Origin: Luteibaculum sp964627445
GTDB taxonomy: Bacteria > Bacteroidota > Bacteroidia > Flavobacteriales_D > Luteibaculaceae
Reading direction: 5' to 3'
Assembly: GCA_964627445.1 (NCBI GenBank)
Contig: CAZVJF010000002.1
Span: 62,001-126,000 of the forward strand
Length of the DNA: 64,000 nucleotides
Shown: positions 42,124-51,081 of the stretch, piece by piece
Position numbering within the stretch: position 1 is the stretch's first letter
How the letters are laid out: each line of letters starts with the position of its first letter
Notes under the pieces: model-generated
Told to the model about the DNA's origin: nothing
What the model saw: the letters and a program-made list of their open reading frames with translations, nothing else
Database searches by the model: none
Made by a program: the position numbers and the translations under genes

Positions 42124-43431
42124 ATGCAAAACGAATTATCCATGAGATACACGCCACCCGCAAAAGAACTTTACATCAAAAACCGAAGAAAATTTAGCAA
42201 AGAAATGGCCCCCAACAGTATGGCCATTTTCTTTAGCAACGATGTGCTTCCTACCAATGCAGACGGCACCTTACCGTTTCGCCAGAACAACGATATGCTG
42301 TACCTATCTGGAGTAGACCAGGAAGAAAGCGTACTCATCATTTACCCCGAAGCACCAGACCCCGCCATGCGCGAAATGCTTTTTCTACGCGAGACCAATG
42401 ACCATATTGCCGTGTGGGAAGGGGCTAAACTCACCAAAGAGCAAGCCACGGAGCTCACCGGTATCGAAAGTGTTTTTTGGTTGGACCAGCTTCCTGCCAA
42501 ACTCAACGCGGCTGGATATGCCGCGGCATCCATCTATTTAAACAACAACGAACACCTGCGTGCCGCACGCGAGGTACAAACCCGCGAAGAGCGTCTGAAT
42601 GCGGATATCCGCAAGCAGTTTCCGGACCACCGCTACTTGCGTGCCGCGCCCATTATGCATCGCTTGCGTGCCATCAAAGAGCCTCAGGAAATTGAAAAGT
42701 TGCAAGAAGCTTGCAACATTACCGAGAAAGGCTTCCGTAGGCTGCTATCTTTTGTAAAACCTGGAGTTAAGGAGTACGAGATAGAAGCCGAGCTGATGCA
42801 CGAGTTCTTGCGCAACCGCTCCCGAGGTTTTGCCTACACGCCCATTGTAGCTTCGGGCGCTAATGCTTGTGTACTGCACTACATAGAGAACAAAGGCGAG
42901 TGCAAAGATGGCGAGGTAATACTGTTGGATGTAGGTGCAGAATACGCCAACTACGCCTCCGATCTTAGCCGCTCCATTCCGGTAAATGGGAAGTACACAC
43001 AACGCCAGCGTCAGGTATATGATGCCGTGCGCCACGTGCAAAAAGAAGCCATGAAGATCTTGCGCCCGGGAGTGCTACTAGGCGAGTACCACAAAGAAGT
43101 AGGACATTTGATGGAAGAGCAATTGCTGAACCTGGGCTTGTTGGATAAAACCGACATCAAAAACCAAGATCCCAACTGGCCTGCGTATAAAAAGTATTTT
43201 ATGCACGGCACCTCACACCACATTGGTTTAGACGTGCACGATGTAGGTCTGTGGCACGAGCCTATCAATGCCGGCAATGTCTTTACCGTGGAACCTGGAA
43301 TTTACATCCAGGAAGAGGGTCTTGGAGTTCGCCTGGAAAACGACATCGTAATTACCGAGGATGGCTTTAACGACCTGATGGGCAACATCCCCATTGAGGC
43401 CGAGGAAATTGAGGATTTGATGAACTCCTAA
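42124..43431 (+). CDS. pepP: Xaa-Pro aminopeptidase (aminopeptidase P)
   Basis: A 435-residue cytosolic metallopeptidase removing N-terminal residues before proline. The N-terminal domain (about 7-175) has FRQNNDMLYLSGVDQEES. The catalytic 'pita-bread' domain has metal ligands in LLDVGAEYANYASDLSRS, HGTSHHIGLDVHD, VEPGIYI and RLENDIVI. The length is that of bacterial PepP. Met7 is an alternative start close to the promoter box. Confidence 0.94.
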   Translation: MQNELSMRYTPPAKELYIKNRRKFSKEMAPNSMAIFFSNDVLPTNADGTLPFRQNNDMLYLSGVDQEESVLIIYPEAPDPAMREMLFLRETNDHIAVWEGAKLTKEQATELTGIESVFWLDQLPAKLNAAGYAAASIYLNNNEHLRAAREVQTREERLNADIRKQFPDHRYLRAAPIMHRLRAIKEPQEIEKLQEACNITEKGFRRLLSFVKPGVKEYEIEAELMHEFLRNRSRGFAYTPIVASGANACVLHYIENKGECKDGEVILLDVGAEYANYASDLSRSIPVNGKYTQRQRQVYDAVRHVQKEAMKILRPGVLLGEYHKEVGHLMEEQLLNLGLLDKTDIKNQDPNWPAYKKYFMHGTSHHIGLDVHDVGLWHEPINAGNVFTVEPGIYIQEEGLGVRLENDIVITEDGFNDLMGNIPIEAEEIEDLMNS

Positions 43432-43437
43432 AATAAT

Positions 43438-43480
43438 TGCGGTAGCATGCTGTGATATGCTACCGCAGTTTCCTATCTTT
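43438..43480 (+). terminator. Probable terminator after pepP
   Basis: An 11-bp perfect stem TGCGGTAGCAT (43438-43448) with its complement at 43457-43467 and an 8-base loop, followed by a T-rich segment ending TTTT near 43480. The T-run is not directly adjacent, so efficiency is uncertain. Confidence 0.65.
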
Positions 43481-43504
43481 TCCCCAAACCCAAAAAACCC
43501 TACT

Positions 43505-44071
43505 ATGAACAAATTACGCAAAGGAGCTTTGATGTGTGCACTTGGTGCCATTACCCTTACCCAAACCAGTTGCATGGGCAGTTTTAAATTGATAACAGGT
43601 CTATACTCGTGGAATGAAACCGCCACCGACAGTAAGTTTGTAAACCAACTTCTGTTTTGGGCATTAGGTGGCATAGGAGTATATGGCTTAGCAGGTTTTG
43701 TTGATTTATTTATCCTCAATTTGGTAGAGTTCTGGACAGGTTCGAATCCTATAGCTATGGCACCCGGTGAAGTGGAGGAACAAAAAATTATGAAAAACAA
43801 TGTGGAGTACACTCTACGTGCTACACAAAACAAGTTTGAGATTTTAGGCCCCAACGATGCCCAAAACCTCACCATGATTTACACTCCCGACAACCAAACC
43901 TGGAATATTGAGCGAGATGGTGTACTGCAGCCGGTGGCGCAAAACCTGGAAAACAACAAGGTGAAAATGTTTTTTCCCAACGGAGAAAGCGTAGTGTATA
44001 CCAACAGCCAGGATGGTTTTGCAATGATGCAGGGAGCCGTTTCCAATTACGACAACCTGGCTCTTAAATAA
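43505..44071 (+). CDS. DUF3332 family lipoprotein
   Basis: A 188-residue protein with a signal peptide and lipobox (ALGAITLTQTSC, Cys about 21). A second hydrophobic segment (LLFWALGGIGVYGLAGFVDLFIL) crosses or enters the membrane. The motif NETATDSKFVNQLLFW...GGIGVYGLAGFVDLFILN fits the DUF3332 family, known from other bacteria but without assigned function. ATG 43505 is chosen because it begins the signal peptide. A strong palindromic terminator follows. Confidence 0.82.
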   Translation: MNKLRKGALMCALGAITLTQTSCMGSFKLITGLYSWNETATDSKFVNQLLFWALGGIGVYGLAGFVDLFILNLVEFWTGSNPIAMAPGEVEEQKIMKNNVEYTLRATQNKFEILGPNDAQNLTMIYTPDNQTWNIERDGVLQPVAQNLENNKVKMFFPNGESVVYTNSQDGFAMMQGAVSNYDNLALK

Positions 44072-44092
44072 CTATCATAGCACCGTGCTAAC

Positions 44093-44127
44093 AAAAAAGG
44101 ATCGCTCAGCTGAGCGATCCTTTTTTT
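44093..44127. terminator. Perfect-palindrome bidirectional terminator
   Basis: A 34-bp perfect palindrome (AAAAAAGGATCGCTCAG and its complement) with A- and T-runs on both sides. It ends the DUF3332 gene and the convergent thiL; the thiL stop codon begins in the T-run at 44126. Confidence 0.9.
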
Positions 44128-45175
44128 ATTTCTCTTCTTTATCGTCCTTGTTTAAGAAGGCATCCCAGCCTTGGGCCTTCAGTTCGTGCTCTCGGTTTTG
44201 GCGGTCGATAAAGCGGTACATCCCCGCATCATCATTAAAATATCCTACCGGGGTGAAATGCGGAGAGCCTTTTATTTTATCGTAGTCCTCCGCTGCTACG
44301 GCAAAAAGCAATTCGTAGTCTTCGCCTCCGCTCATGGCCACTACGGTAGGGTCCAAATTAAAGTCTCGGGCCGTATTGTACACCGAGGGGTCTATGGGTA
44401 TTTTATCCTCGTGAATCACCACGCCACAACCCGATGCTTTTGCCAGGTGAATGGCCTCAGAAGCCAATCCATCCGAGACATCGATCATGGCTTTGGGTTG
44501 CAACTCCAGCTTTTCAAACATTTCTAGCACGTCTTTACGCGCCTCGGGTTTTAGCTGACGCTCTAAAATATAGTCGTGGCCGCTTAAGTCCGGCTGTACA
44601 TCATTGTTTTCCAGGAATACCGATTTCTCACGTTCCAATACTTGCAAGCCCATGTAGGCACCTCCCAAATCGCCACTTACCACCAACACATCGCCTTTGG
44701 AAGCCCCTTTGCGGTAACAAACACGCTCCTTAGCCACTTCACCATACGCTGCAATGGATATGGTTAATCCTGCAGGCGAAGCGGTAGTGTCTCCCCCTAC
44801 CAAATCTACCTGATACAGTTGGCAGGCCAGTAGCATGCCCTCGTAGAGTTCTTCAATAGCCTCAACGGTGTATTTACTGCTAATAGAAAGGCTGGCCACA
44901 ATGTGTGTGGGCTTGCCATTCATAGCGTATAAGTCCGACAGATTAACCACCACCGCCTTGTAGCCTAAATGTTTTAACGGTGCATAGCGTACATCGAAGT
45001 GCACGCCTTCTACTAACATATCACTAGCGAGAAGCCCGTAGGTTTTTTCATCGCGTTGTAGCACTGCCGCATCATCGCCAATACCTTTTATGGTGCTGGA
45101 TAACTGCGGTTTAATGTCTTTTGCCAAACGGTCTATCCAACCGAATTCACCTAATGCATTGAAGTTTGTAGCCAT
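44126..45175 (-). CDS. thiL: Thiamine-monophosphate kinase
   Basis: A 349-residue enzyme phosphorylating thiamine phosphate to thiamine diphosphate. IKGIGDDAAVL, VEGVHFDVRY, NLSDLYAMNGKPTHIV, GDTTASPAG and DVSDGLASEAIHLA are the ATP/Mg and substrate blocks of the AIR-synthase-like fold. The length is normal for Bacteroidota. It is divergent from the suf operon with about 120 bases between starts. Confidence 0.95.
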   Translation of the reverse strand: MATNFNALGEFGWIDRLAKDIKPQLSSTIKGIGDDAAVLQRDEKTYGLLASDMLVEGVHFDVRYAPLKHLGYKAVVVNLSDLYAMNGKPTHIVASLSISSKYTVEAIEELYEGMLLACQLYQVDLVGGDTTASPAGLTISIAAYGEVAKERVCYRKGASKGDVLVVSGDLGGAYMGLQVLEREKSVFLENNDVQPDLSGHDYILERQLKPEARKDVLEMFEKLELQPKAMIDVSDGLASEAIHLAKASGCGVVIHEDKIPIDPSVYNTARDFNLDPTVVAMSGGEDYELLFAVAAEDYDKIKGSPHFTPVGYFNDDAGMYRFIDRQNREHELKAQGWDAFLNKDDKEEK

Positions 45176-45236
45176 ATCTCACGCAAAATGGCACAAAATA
45201 AGGGATAATTCGTTCTTGGTAAAAACATAGAATTCA

Positions 45237-45267
45237 TTTGGTCAATACCATATAATAGGTATTTTTG
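45237..45267 (+). promoter_or_regulatory. Promoter of the suf operon
   Basis: TTTG at 45237-45240, a 19-base spacer, then TATTTTTG at 45260-45267. Both elements match the Bacteroidota consensus (TTTG-N19-TAnnTTTG). The transcript should start near 45273, at the edge of the dyad that follows. This is the clearest promoter in the window. Confidence 0.68.
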
Positions 45268-45272
45268 CCAAA

Positions 45273-45291
45273 ATTTAGATTAAATCTAAAT
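45273..45291. promoter_or_regulatory. 19-bp dyad at the suf transcription start (probable operator)
   Basis: ATTTAGATT and AATCTAAAT form a perfect dyad around one central A. It covers about +1 to +19 of the predicted transcript and ends 5 bases before the sufA ATG, a classic repressor position. The size and half-sites resemble DtxR/IdeR-type metal-dependent boxes (TTAGGTTAG-like) more than IscR boxes; that assignment is inference. Confidence 0.55.
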
Positions 45292-45296
45292 AGATC

Positions 45297-45623
45297 ATGA
45301 TACAAGTAACCGACAATGCGCGAAGCCAGGTTGCTAAACTGCTTCAGACGGAACACGAGGGCAAAGACGCCTTTGTTCGTGTTGGAGTAAAAGGCGGAGG
45401 ATGCTCTGGCCTGATGTACAACCTGGAATTTGACGACCAAATAACCGACCAAGACAAAGTTTTTGAAGACAACGGAGTGCGCGTTGTTGTAGACAAAAAG
45501 AGCTTTTTGTATTTGGTTGGAACACAGCTCGATTATTCGGGAGGCCTAAACGGAAAAGGTTTCACGTTTACCAACCCGAACGCCAACCGTACCTGCGGCT
45601 GTGGCGAAAGTTTCTCACTGTAA
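45297..45623 (+). CDS. sufA: A-type iron-sulfur carrier SufA/IscA
   Basis: A 108-residue HesB/IscA-family protein that carries clusters from the SufBCD scaffold. The three ligand cysteines are C36 (GGGCSGLMY) and C100/C102 (CGCGESF). It is the first gene of the suf operon and begins 5 bases after the operator dyad. Length is normal. Confidence 0.94.
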   Translation: MIQVTDNARSQVAKLLQTEHEGKDAFVRVGVKGGGCSGLMYNLEFDDQITDQDKVFEDNGVRVVVDKKSFLYLVGTQLDYSGGLNGKGFTFTNPNANRTCGCGESFSL

Positions 45624-45638
45624 AACACCACAACATTG

Positions 45639-47084
45639 ATGGAGGGGAAAGACAAGATACTGGAAGAAGTAACCCAGCAGGAGTATAAATACGGTTTCTA
45701 TACCAATATAGAATCTGACAAAGCTCCCAAAGGACTGAACGAAGACATCATCCGCTTTATTTCTGCGAAGAAAAACGAGCCGGAGTGGCTTTTGGAATAC
45801 CGCTTAAATGCCCTTAAGGTTTGGAAAGAAATGGACGAACCACGCTGGGCACACGTGAATTACAAGCCGGTAGACTACCAAGACATACACTATTACTCGG
45901 CACCTAAGAAGAAGCCCGAGTACGAAAGCTTGGATGAGGTAGATCCTGAGTTGTTGGAAACATTCAACAAACTGGGAATTAGCCTGGACGAGCAAAAGCG
46001 TTTGGTAGGCGTAGCCGTGGACGTAGTTATGGACTCGGTTTCTGTAAAAACTACCTTTAAAGATAAGCTAGGCGAGCTGGGCATTATTTTCTGCTCATTC
46101 TCTGAGGCCGTGCAAGAGCACCCCGAGTTGATAAAAAAATACTTGGGCTCTGTTGTTCCATCTACCGATAACTTTTTTGCCGCGCTAAATTCCGCGGTGT
46201 TTACCGATGGTAGTTTCTGCTACATCCCCAAGGGGGTAAAATGCCCGATGGAGCTGAGTACCTACTTCCGAATTAACGAAGCAGGAACAGGGCAGTTTGA
46301 GCGCACGTTGGTAGTGGCCGATGAGGGTAGCTATTGTTCGTATTTAGAAGGATGTACCGCACCCCAGCGCGATGAAAACCAATTGCACGCAGCAGTAGTG
46401 GAATTGGTAGCCCTAGACAATGCCGAGATTAAATATTCTACCGTACAAAACTGGTACCCTGGCGATAAAAATGGTAAAGGAGGCGTTTTCAACTTTGTTA
46501 CGAAGCGCGGCCTTTGCGAAGGGGTTAACTCTAAGATTTCCTGGACGCAAGTTGAGACCGGTTCTGCCATTACCTGGAAGTACCCTTCTTGCGTACTGAA
46601 AGGCGATAACTCCGAAGGCGAATTTTACTCCGTAGCGGTTACCAACAACAAGCAGGAAGCCGACACCGGAACCAAAATGATACACCTGGGCAACAATACC
46701 CGCAGCTTAATCATTAGCAAAGGTATTTCGGCTGGATATTCCAATAACTCCTACCGCGGACTAGTTCGCGTAGGGAAAAATGCCAAAAACGCCCGCAACT
46801 TCTCGCAGTGCGACTCCCTATTGATGGGCGACACCTGTGGTGCACACACATTCCCCTACATAGAGTGCAGCAATAGCGATGCCCAAATAGAGCACGAGGC
46901 TACCACCTCTAAAATTGGTGAAGACCAACTGTTCTATTGCAACCAACGCGGTATTGATACCGAGAAAGCCATTGCCCTTATTGTAAACGGCTATTGCAAA
47001 GAAGTACTCAACAAACTGCCCATGGAGTTTGCCGTTGAGGCCAGAAAATTATTAGAAGTAAGCTTGGAAGGAAGCGTAGGATAA
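45639..47084 (+). CDS. sufB: Fe-S cluster assembly protein SufB
   Basis: A 481-residue subunit of the SufBC2D scaffold on which the cluster is built. The beta-helix core has the family blocks GSVVPSTDNFFAALNSAVFTDGSFCYIPKGVKCPMELSTYFRIN and MGDTCGAHTFPYIE. The scaffold cysteine and glutamate region (SKISWTQVETGSAITWKYPSCVLKGDNS) is intact. A TTG one codon upstream is possible; ATG 45639 is preferred. Confidence 0.96.
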   Translation: MEGKDKILEEVTQQEYKYGFYTNIESDKAPKGLNEDIIRFISAKKNEPEWLLEYRLNALKVWKEMDEPRWAHVNYKPVDYQDIHYYSAPKKKPEYESLDEVDPELLETFNKLGISLDEQKRLVGVAVDVVMDSVSVKTTFKDKLGELGIIFCSFSEAVQEHPELIKKYLGSVVPSTDNFFAALNSAVFTDGSFCYIPKGVKCPMELSTYFRINEAGTGQFERTLVVADEGSYCSYLEGCTAPQRDENQLHAAVVELVALDNAEIKYSTVQNWYPGDKNGKGGVFNFVTKRGLCEGVNSKISWTQVETGSAITWKYPSCVLKGDNSEGEFYSVAVTNNKQEADTGTKMIHLGNNTRSLIISKGISAGYSNNSYRGLVRVGKNAKNARNFSQCDSLLMGDTCGAHTFPYIECSNSDAQIEHEATTSKIGEDQLFYCNQRGIDTEKAIALIVNGYCKEVLNKLPMEFAVEARKLLEVSLEGSVG

Positions 47085-47111
47085 ATAAAGACAAACACAG
47101 AAATTCATATC

Positions 47112-47870
47112 ATGTTAAGCATTAAAGACTTAGCTGCCAGCATAGAAGGCAAAGAAATATTACGCGGTATAAACCTGGAAGTAAAGCCGGGAGAGGTGCA
47201 TGCCATTATGGGCCCTAACGGTTCTGGAAAATCCACCCTAGCTTCTGTACTCGCAGGTCGGGAGGAATACGATGTAACCGGAGGCACCGCAGAATTCTTA
47301 GGCGAGGACCTATTGGATTTAAGTGCCGAGGAAAGAGCACATTTAGGTGTTTTCCTCGCGTTTCAATACCCTGTTGAAATTCCAGGCGTATCCAACGTAA
47401 ACTTTTTGCGTACCGCGATAAACGAAATACGCAAGGCCCGCAACGAAGAAGAAATGTCTGCAGCAGACTTTTTGAAGCGTGTAAAAGAGAAAGCAGCTTT
47501 GGTAGAATTGCCAGACAACCTGGCCAGCCGTTCGGTAAACGAAGGCTTCTCGGGTGGAGAGAAAAAGCGCAACGAAATCTTCCAAATGGCCATGCTAGAG
47601 CCTAAGTTATCCATCCTGGATGAAACCGATTCTGGATTGGATATTGACGCCCTTCGCGTAGTGGCCAATGGCGTAAACAAATTGAAAAGCAAAGACAACG
47701 CCACCATCGTAGTAACGCACTACCAGCGCTTGCTCGATTACATCGTTCCCGACTTTGTACATGTACTGTATCAAGGGCGCATTGTAAAATCAGGCACAAA
47801 AGAGTTGGCCTTAGAGTTAGAAGAAAAAGGATACGATTGGATTAAACAAGAAAACGGAGCCATAGTATAA
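47112..47870 (+). CDS. sufC: Fe-S cluster assembly ATPase SufC
   Basis: A 252-residue ABC-type ATPase that powers the SufBCD complex. Walker A is GPNGSGKST, the signature is FSGGEKKRNEI, Walker B is LSILDETDSGLDIDAL, and the H-loop is VVTHYQRLL. Its stop overlaps the sufD ATG by one base. No membrane partner is present, as is normal for SufC. Confidence 0.97.
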   Translation: MLSIKDLAASIEGKEILRGINLEVKPGEVHAIMGPNGSGKSTLASVLAGREEYDVTGGTAEFLGEDLLDLSAEERAHLGVFLAFQYPVEIPGVSNVNFLRTAINEIRKARNEEEMSAADFLKRVKEKAALVELPDNLASRSVNEGFSGGEKKRNEIFQMAMLEPKLSILDETDSGLDIDALRVVANGVNKLKSKDNATIVVTHYQRLLDYIVPDFVHVLYQGRIVKSGTKELALELEEKGYDWIKQENGAIV

Positions 47871-49099
47871 TGGAAGCGACTGTAGCAGAACAAGAGAAAA
47901 GTTATCTCCAGCAATTGCAGCCGCATCCGAAAGTGCAGGAAAACCAATTTTCTGCTGAGGCGCTGCGTTTGTTGCCACAGATACCTTTTCCCACCAGCAA
48001 AGACGAGTTTTGGAAATATACCCGTACCGGGAAAATAAAAAACGGAAACTTTACCCAGCAAGCCCCACAAGGCGATACCGTTGCTTTTGAAGGTTTCTTT
48101 GATCAAACCATTACCCTGCACAATGGGATGGTAGTCGACAAAGGCAACCCCGCGGGTTTTGAGGTAAAGACCCTGGAAGATTTAAGCACCCAAGAGTTGG
48201 AGTACATTGGTACGGTAGAGCCTTTTCACAGAGGGGTATTTAATCTATCGCACCAAGCCTACTTTCAAGATTGTTTGTTTTTAAAAGTACCGGCCAATAC
48301 ACAAAAGGCTCAGCTCCAAATTAACCTCACCGTAAGTGGAACCGAGGTTGTTGCATTGCCGCGATTGTTTGTGTGTGCCGAAGAAAACTCCACTTCTGAG
48401 ATTATCCTCAACATCCAAGGTGGAACCAAACAGCAGTTCCAACATTTGGTAGCGGAATTTATCCTAGAAAGCGGAGCGCGTTGCAATGCCTATATGGTGC
48501 AGCAAGGAGAAACGGAGTTCCTTATCACCGACCTAGCCGCCAACGTGCATAGCAATGCAACCTTTGCTACCGACACACTGTGTTTTTCAGGAGACTGGGT
48601 AAGGAATAACATTGATGTTAGCATCATAGGAGAAGGTGCGCATACCGATTTGCGCGGTTTGGTTATGCCTTCGCAAAAGCAGCACGTGGATAACCACACC
48701 ATGATCAATCACTGTGTGCCAAATACCACCTCTTCGGAAACTTACAAGAATATAGTCTCCGATCGTGCTACGGCCATTTTCAACGGTAAGATTATGGTAC
48801 ATCAGGATGCGCAGAAAACCAATGCATACCAGAACAGCGCCAACATACTGTTAGGTGATAATGCAACGGTAAATGCCAAGCCCGAGCTGGAGATTTACGC
48901 AGATGACGTAAAATGTTCGCACGGTTCTACCACAGGACAACTGAACAAAGAGGCCCTTTTCTACTTAAAGAGTAGAGGTATACGCGAGCAGCAAGCCAAA
49001 AACTTGCTTTTAAAGGCGTTTGCCGCAGAAGTAATTGAAGAAATAAGCGTAGAACCACTACACAACTGGATAGACCAACAAATAGATCGTAAACTGTAA
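47870..49099 (+). CDS. sufD: Fe-S cluster assembly protein SufD
   Basis: A 409-residue paralogue of SufB that completes the scaffold complex. The C-terminal beta-helix has the family pattern FNGKIMVHQDAQKTNAYQ and the conserved KCSHGSTTGQLNKEALFYLKSRGI. The N-terminal part is variable, as usual. Start and stop overlap sufC and sufS by one base each (TAATG). Confidence 0.95.
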   Translation: MEATVAEQEKSYLQQLQPHPKVQENQFSAEALRLLPQIPFPTSKDEFWKYTRTGKIKNGNFTQQAPQGDTVAFEGFFDQTITLHNGMVVDKGNPAGFEVKTLEDLSTQELEYIGTVEPFHRGVFNLSHQAYFQDCLFLKVPANTQKAQLQINLTVSGTEVVALPRLFVCAEENSTSEIILNIQGGTKQQFQHLVAEFILESGARCNAYMVQQGETEFLITDLAANVHSNATFATDTLCFSGDWVRNNIDVSIIGEGAHTDLRGLVMPSQKQHVDNHTMINHCVPNTTSSETYKNIVSDRATAIFNGKIMVHQDAQKTNAYQNSANILLGDNATVNAKPELEIYADDVKCSHGSTTGQLNKEALFYLKSRGIREQQAKNLLLKAFAAEVIEEISVEPLHNWIDQQIDRKL

Positions 49100-50325
49100 T
49101 GAGCATTGCTGTAGCCCAAGACATAAGAAGCCAATTCCCTATTCTGAACGAGAAGGTTCATGGTAAGCCCTTGGTTTACTTTGATAACGGAGCTACCAGC
49201 CAAAAGCCCATTTCGGTTATTGAAGCCGAGCGAAAGTATTATCTGGAACTCAATGCAAACATCCACCGCGGTGTGCACCATTTGAGTCAGAAGGCCACTG
49301 ATGCTTTTGAAGCCAGTCGCGATGCCGTGCAACAGTTTATTCGCGCAGCACACCGAGAAGAGGTCATCTTTACCTCCGGCACCACAGAAGCCATAAATAC
49401 TGTGGCTGGGGCGTTCCGCAGATCGAAACTAGTTGGACCTGGGGATGAAATCCTTATTTCCACCCTGGAACATCACTCCAATATTGTGCCCTGGCAAATG
49501 CTTTGCGAGGATACGGGAGCCCAGCTCAAAGTGGTGAAAATAATCCCGGAAGGAGAGTTAGATTTAGACGATTTTAAGCAGAAGATTAGCAAAAAAACCA
49601 AGCTAGTAGCGATCTCCCACATCTCTAACGCCTTAGGCACAATAAACCCAGTGCGGAAAATAATCGATTGGTCGCATGCTATTGGCGTGCCCGTATTGTT
49701 AGATGGTGCACAGGCTTGCCCCCATGAGGCTATTGATGTACAGCATTTAGGCGTAGATTTCTATTGCTTCTCTGCTCACAAAATGTATGGCCCAACGGGT
49801 GTTGGTGTTTTGTACGGCAGAAAAACCTGGTTGGAAAAATTGGAGCCCGTTAACGGAGGTGGTGAAATGATTGCCACCGTAAACTTCAATAAAACCACCT
49901 ATGCCGAACTGCCTCACAAGTTTGAAGCCGGAACACCCAATATTGCTTCGGTGATCGCACTGAAGGAAGCCATAGACTTTATGCATGGGGTTGGGCTGGA
50001 TCAAATCCAACAGATAGAGAACGAGCTTCTGGAATACGCAACTGAGAAAATGCAAGCCATTCCCGGTCTTAAAATCTACGGTACAGCTCCACAAAAGGCA
50101 TCCCTAGTTTCTTTTAATGTGGACGGATTGCACGCCTACGATATTGGTACCCTGCTGGACCAAATGGGTATTGCAGTACGCACTGGTCACCACTGTGCAC
50201 AGCCCATTATGGATTATTATGGCGTACCGGGAACCATACGCGCCTCTTTTGCGGTATACAACACTACCGAAGAAATAGATGCTATGCTAAAGGCTTTAGA
50301 GAAAGCCATAAGCATGCTCGCTTAA
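49099..50325 (+). CDS. sufS: Cysteine desulfurase SufS
   Basis: A 408-residue PLP enzyme that takes sulfur from cysteine. The PLP lysine is K228 (CFSAHKMYGPTG) and the persulfide-carrying cysteine is C366 in RTGHHCAQP, the group II (SufS) form. It needs SufE, whose gene follows 13 bases downstream. Confidence 0.97.
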   Translation: MSIAVAQDIRSQFPILNEKVHGKPLVYFDNGATSQKPISVIEAERKYYLELNANIHRGVHHLSQKATDAFEASRDAVQQFIRAAHREEVIFTSGTTEAINTVAGAFRRSKLVGPGDEILISTLEHHSNIVPWQMLCEDTGAQLKVVKIIPEGELDLDDFKQKISKKTKLVAISHISNALGTINPVRKIIDWSHAIGVPVLLDGAQACPHEAIDVQHLGVDFYCFSAHKMYGPTGVGVLYGRKTWLEKLEPVNGGGEMIATVNFNKTTYAELPHKFEAGTPNIASVIALKEAIDFMHGVGLDQIQQIENELLEYATEKMQAIPGLKIYGTAPQKASLVSFNVDGLHAYDIGTLLDQMGIAVRTGHHCAQPIMDYYGVPGTIRASFAVYNTTEEIDAMLKALEKAISMLA

Positions 50326-50338
50326 GTACCTTCATAAT

Positions 50339-50764
50339 ATGACAATAGAAGAAAAAGAGAACGAACTACTCAGCGAGTTTGAGCTTTTTGATGATTGGAT
50401 GGACAAGTACGAACACATCATCCAAATGGGTAAAACCTTGCCCATCCTTCCAGACGAAGAAAAAAAAGACGATCAGCTCATTAAAGGCTGCCAAAGTAAG
50501 GTGTGGTTACAACCCACTTATGACGGTAAACAAGTGTCTTTTAAAGCCGATAGTGACGCTATTATCACCAAGGGCATCATTGCCATTTTATTGCGTGTTT
50601 TTAATGATGAGGCTCCTGAGAATATTGTAAAGGCCGAATTGCGCTGTTTGGATGCCATAGGCCTTAAGGAGCATTTATCGCCTACACGAAGCAATGGTTT
50701 GGTAAGCATGATAAAGCAGATTAAAAACTATGCCTTAGCCTATCAGCTGGCGCAAAAAGTATAA
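50339..50764 (+). CDS. sufE: Sulfur acceptor SufE
   Basis: A 141-residue protein that accepts sulfur from SufS and passes it to SufB. The acceptor cysteine is C51 in LIKGCQSKVW. The remainder (FKADSDAIITKGIIAILLRVF, LSPTRSNGLVSMI) matches the family. The DUF59 gene follows after 3 bases. Confidence 0.95.
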   Translation: MTIEEKENELLSEFELFDDWMDKYEHIIQMGKTLPILPDEEKKDDQLIKGCQSKVWLQPTYDGKQVSFKADSDAIITKGIIAILLRVFNDEAPENIVKAELRCLDAIGLKEHLSPTRSNGLVSMIKQIKNYALAYQLAQKV

Positions 50765-50767
50765 GCT

Positions 50768-51079
50768 ATGGATAAGAGTAAAATAGAGGATAATGTAGTC
50801 GCTACACTACAAACCATATTTGATCCTGAAATTCCTGTGGATATATACCAGTTGGGATTGATTTATGAGATTAACGTAGGAGAGGACTCCAGTGTGGAGA
50901 TTGTAATGACACTTACCTCTCCAAACTGCCCGGTTGCAGAGAGTTTACCTGCTGAAGTAGAACAAAAAGTGGCAGGCACTGAAGGTGTTTCTGGCGCTAA
51001 TGTTAACCTCGTTTTCGATCCACCATGGGATAAGGAAATGATGACGGAAGAGGCGAAACTGGAATTAGGATTTATGTAG
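50768..51079 (+). CDS. sufT: SufT/MIP18-family iron-sulfur maturation protein
   Basis: A 103-residue DUF59 protein. The family motif DPEIPVDIYQLGLIYEI is at 19-35, and the conserved cysteine is in TSPNCPVAESL. SufT/PaaD-like proteins help deliver clusters to targets, especially under iron limitation. The position inside suf agrees with this. Confidence 0.9.
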   Translation: MDKSKIEDNVVATLQTIFDPEIPVDIYQLGLIYEINVGEDSSVEIVMTLTSPNCPVAESLPAEVEQKVAGTEGVSGANVNLVFDPPWDKEMMTEEAKLELGFM

Positions 51080-51081
51080 TC

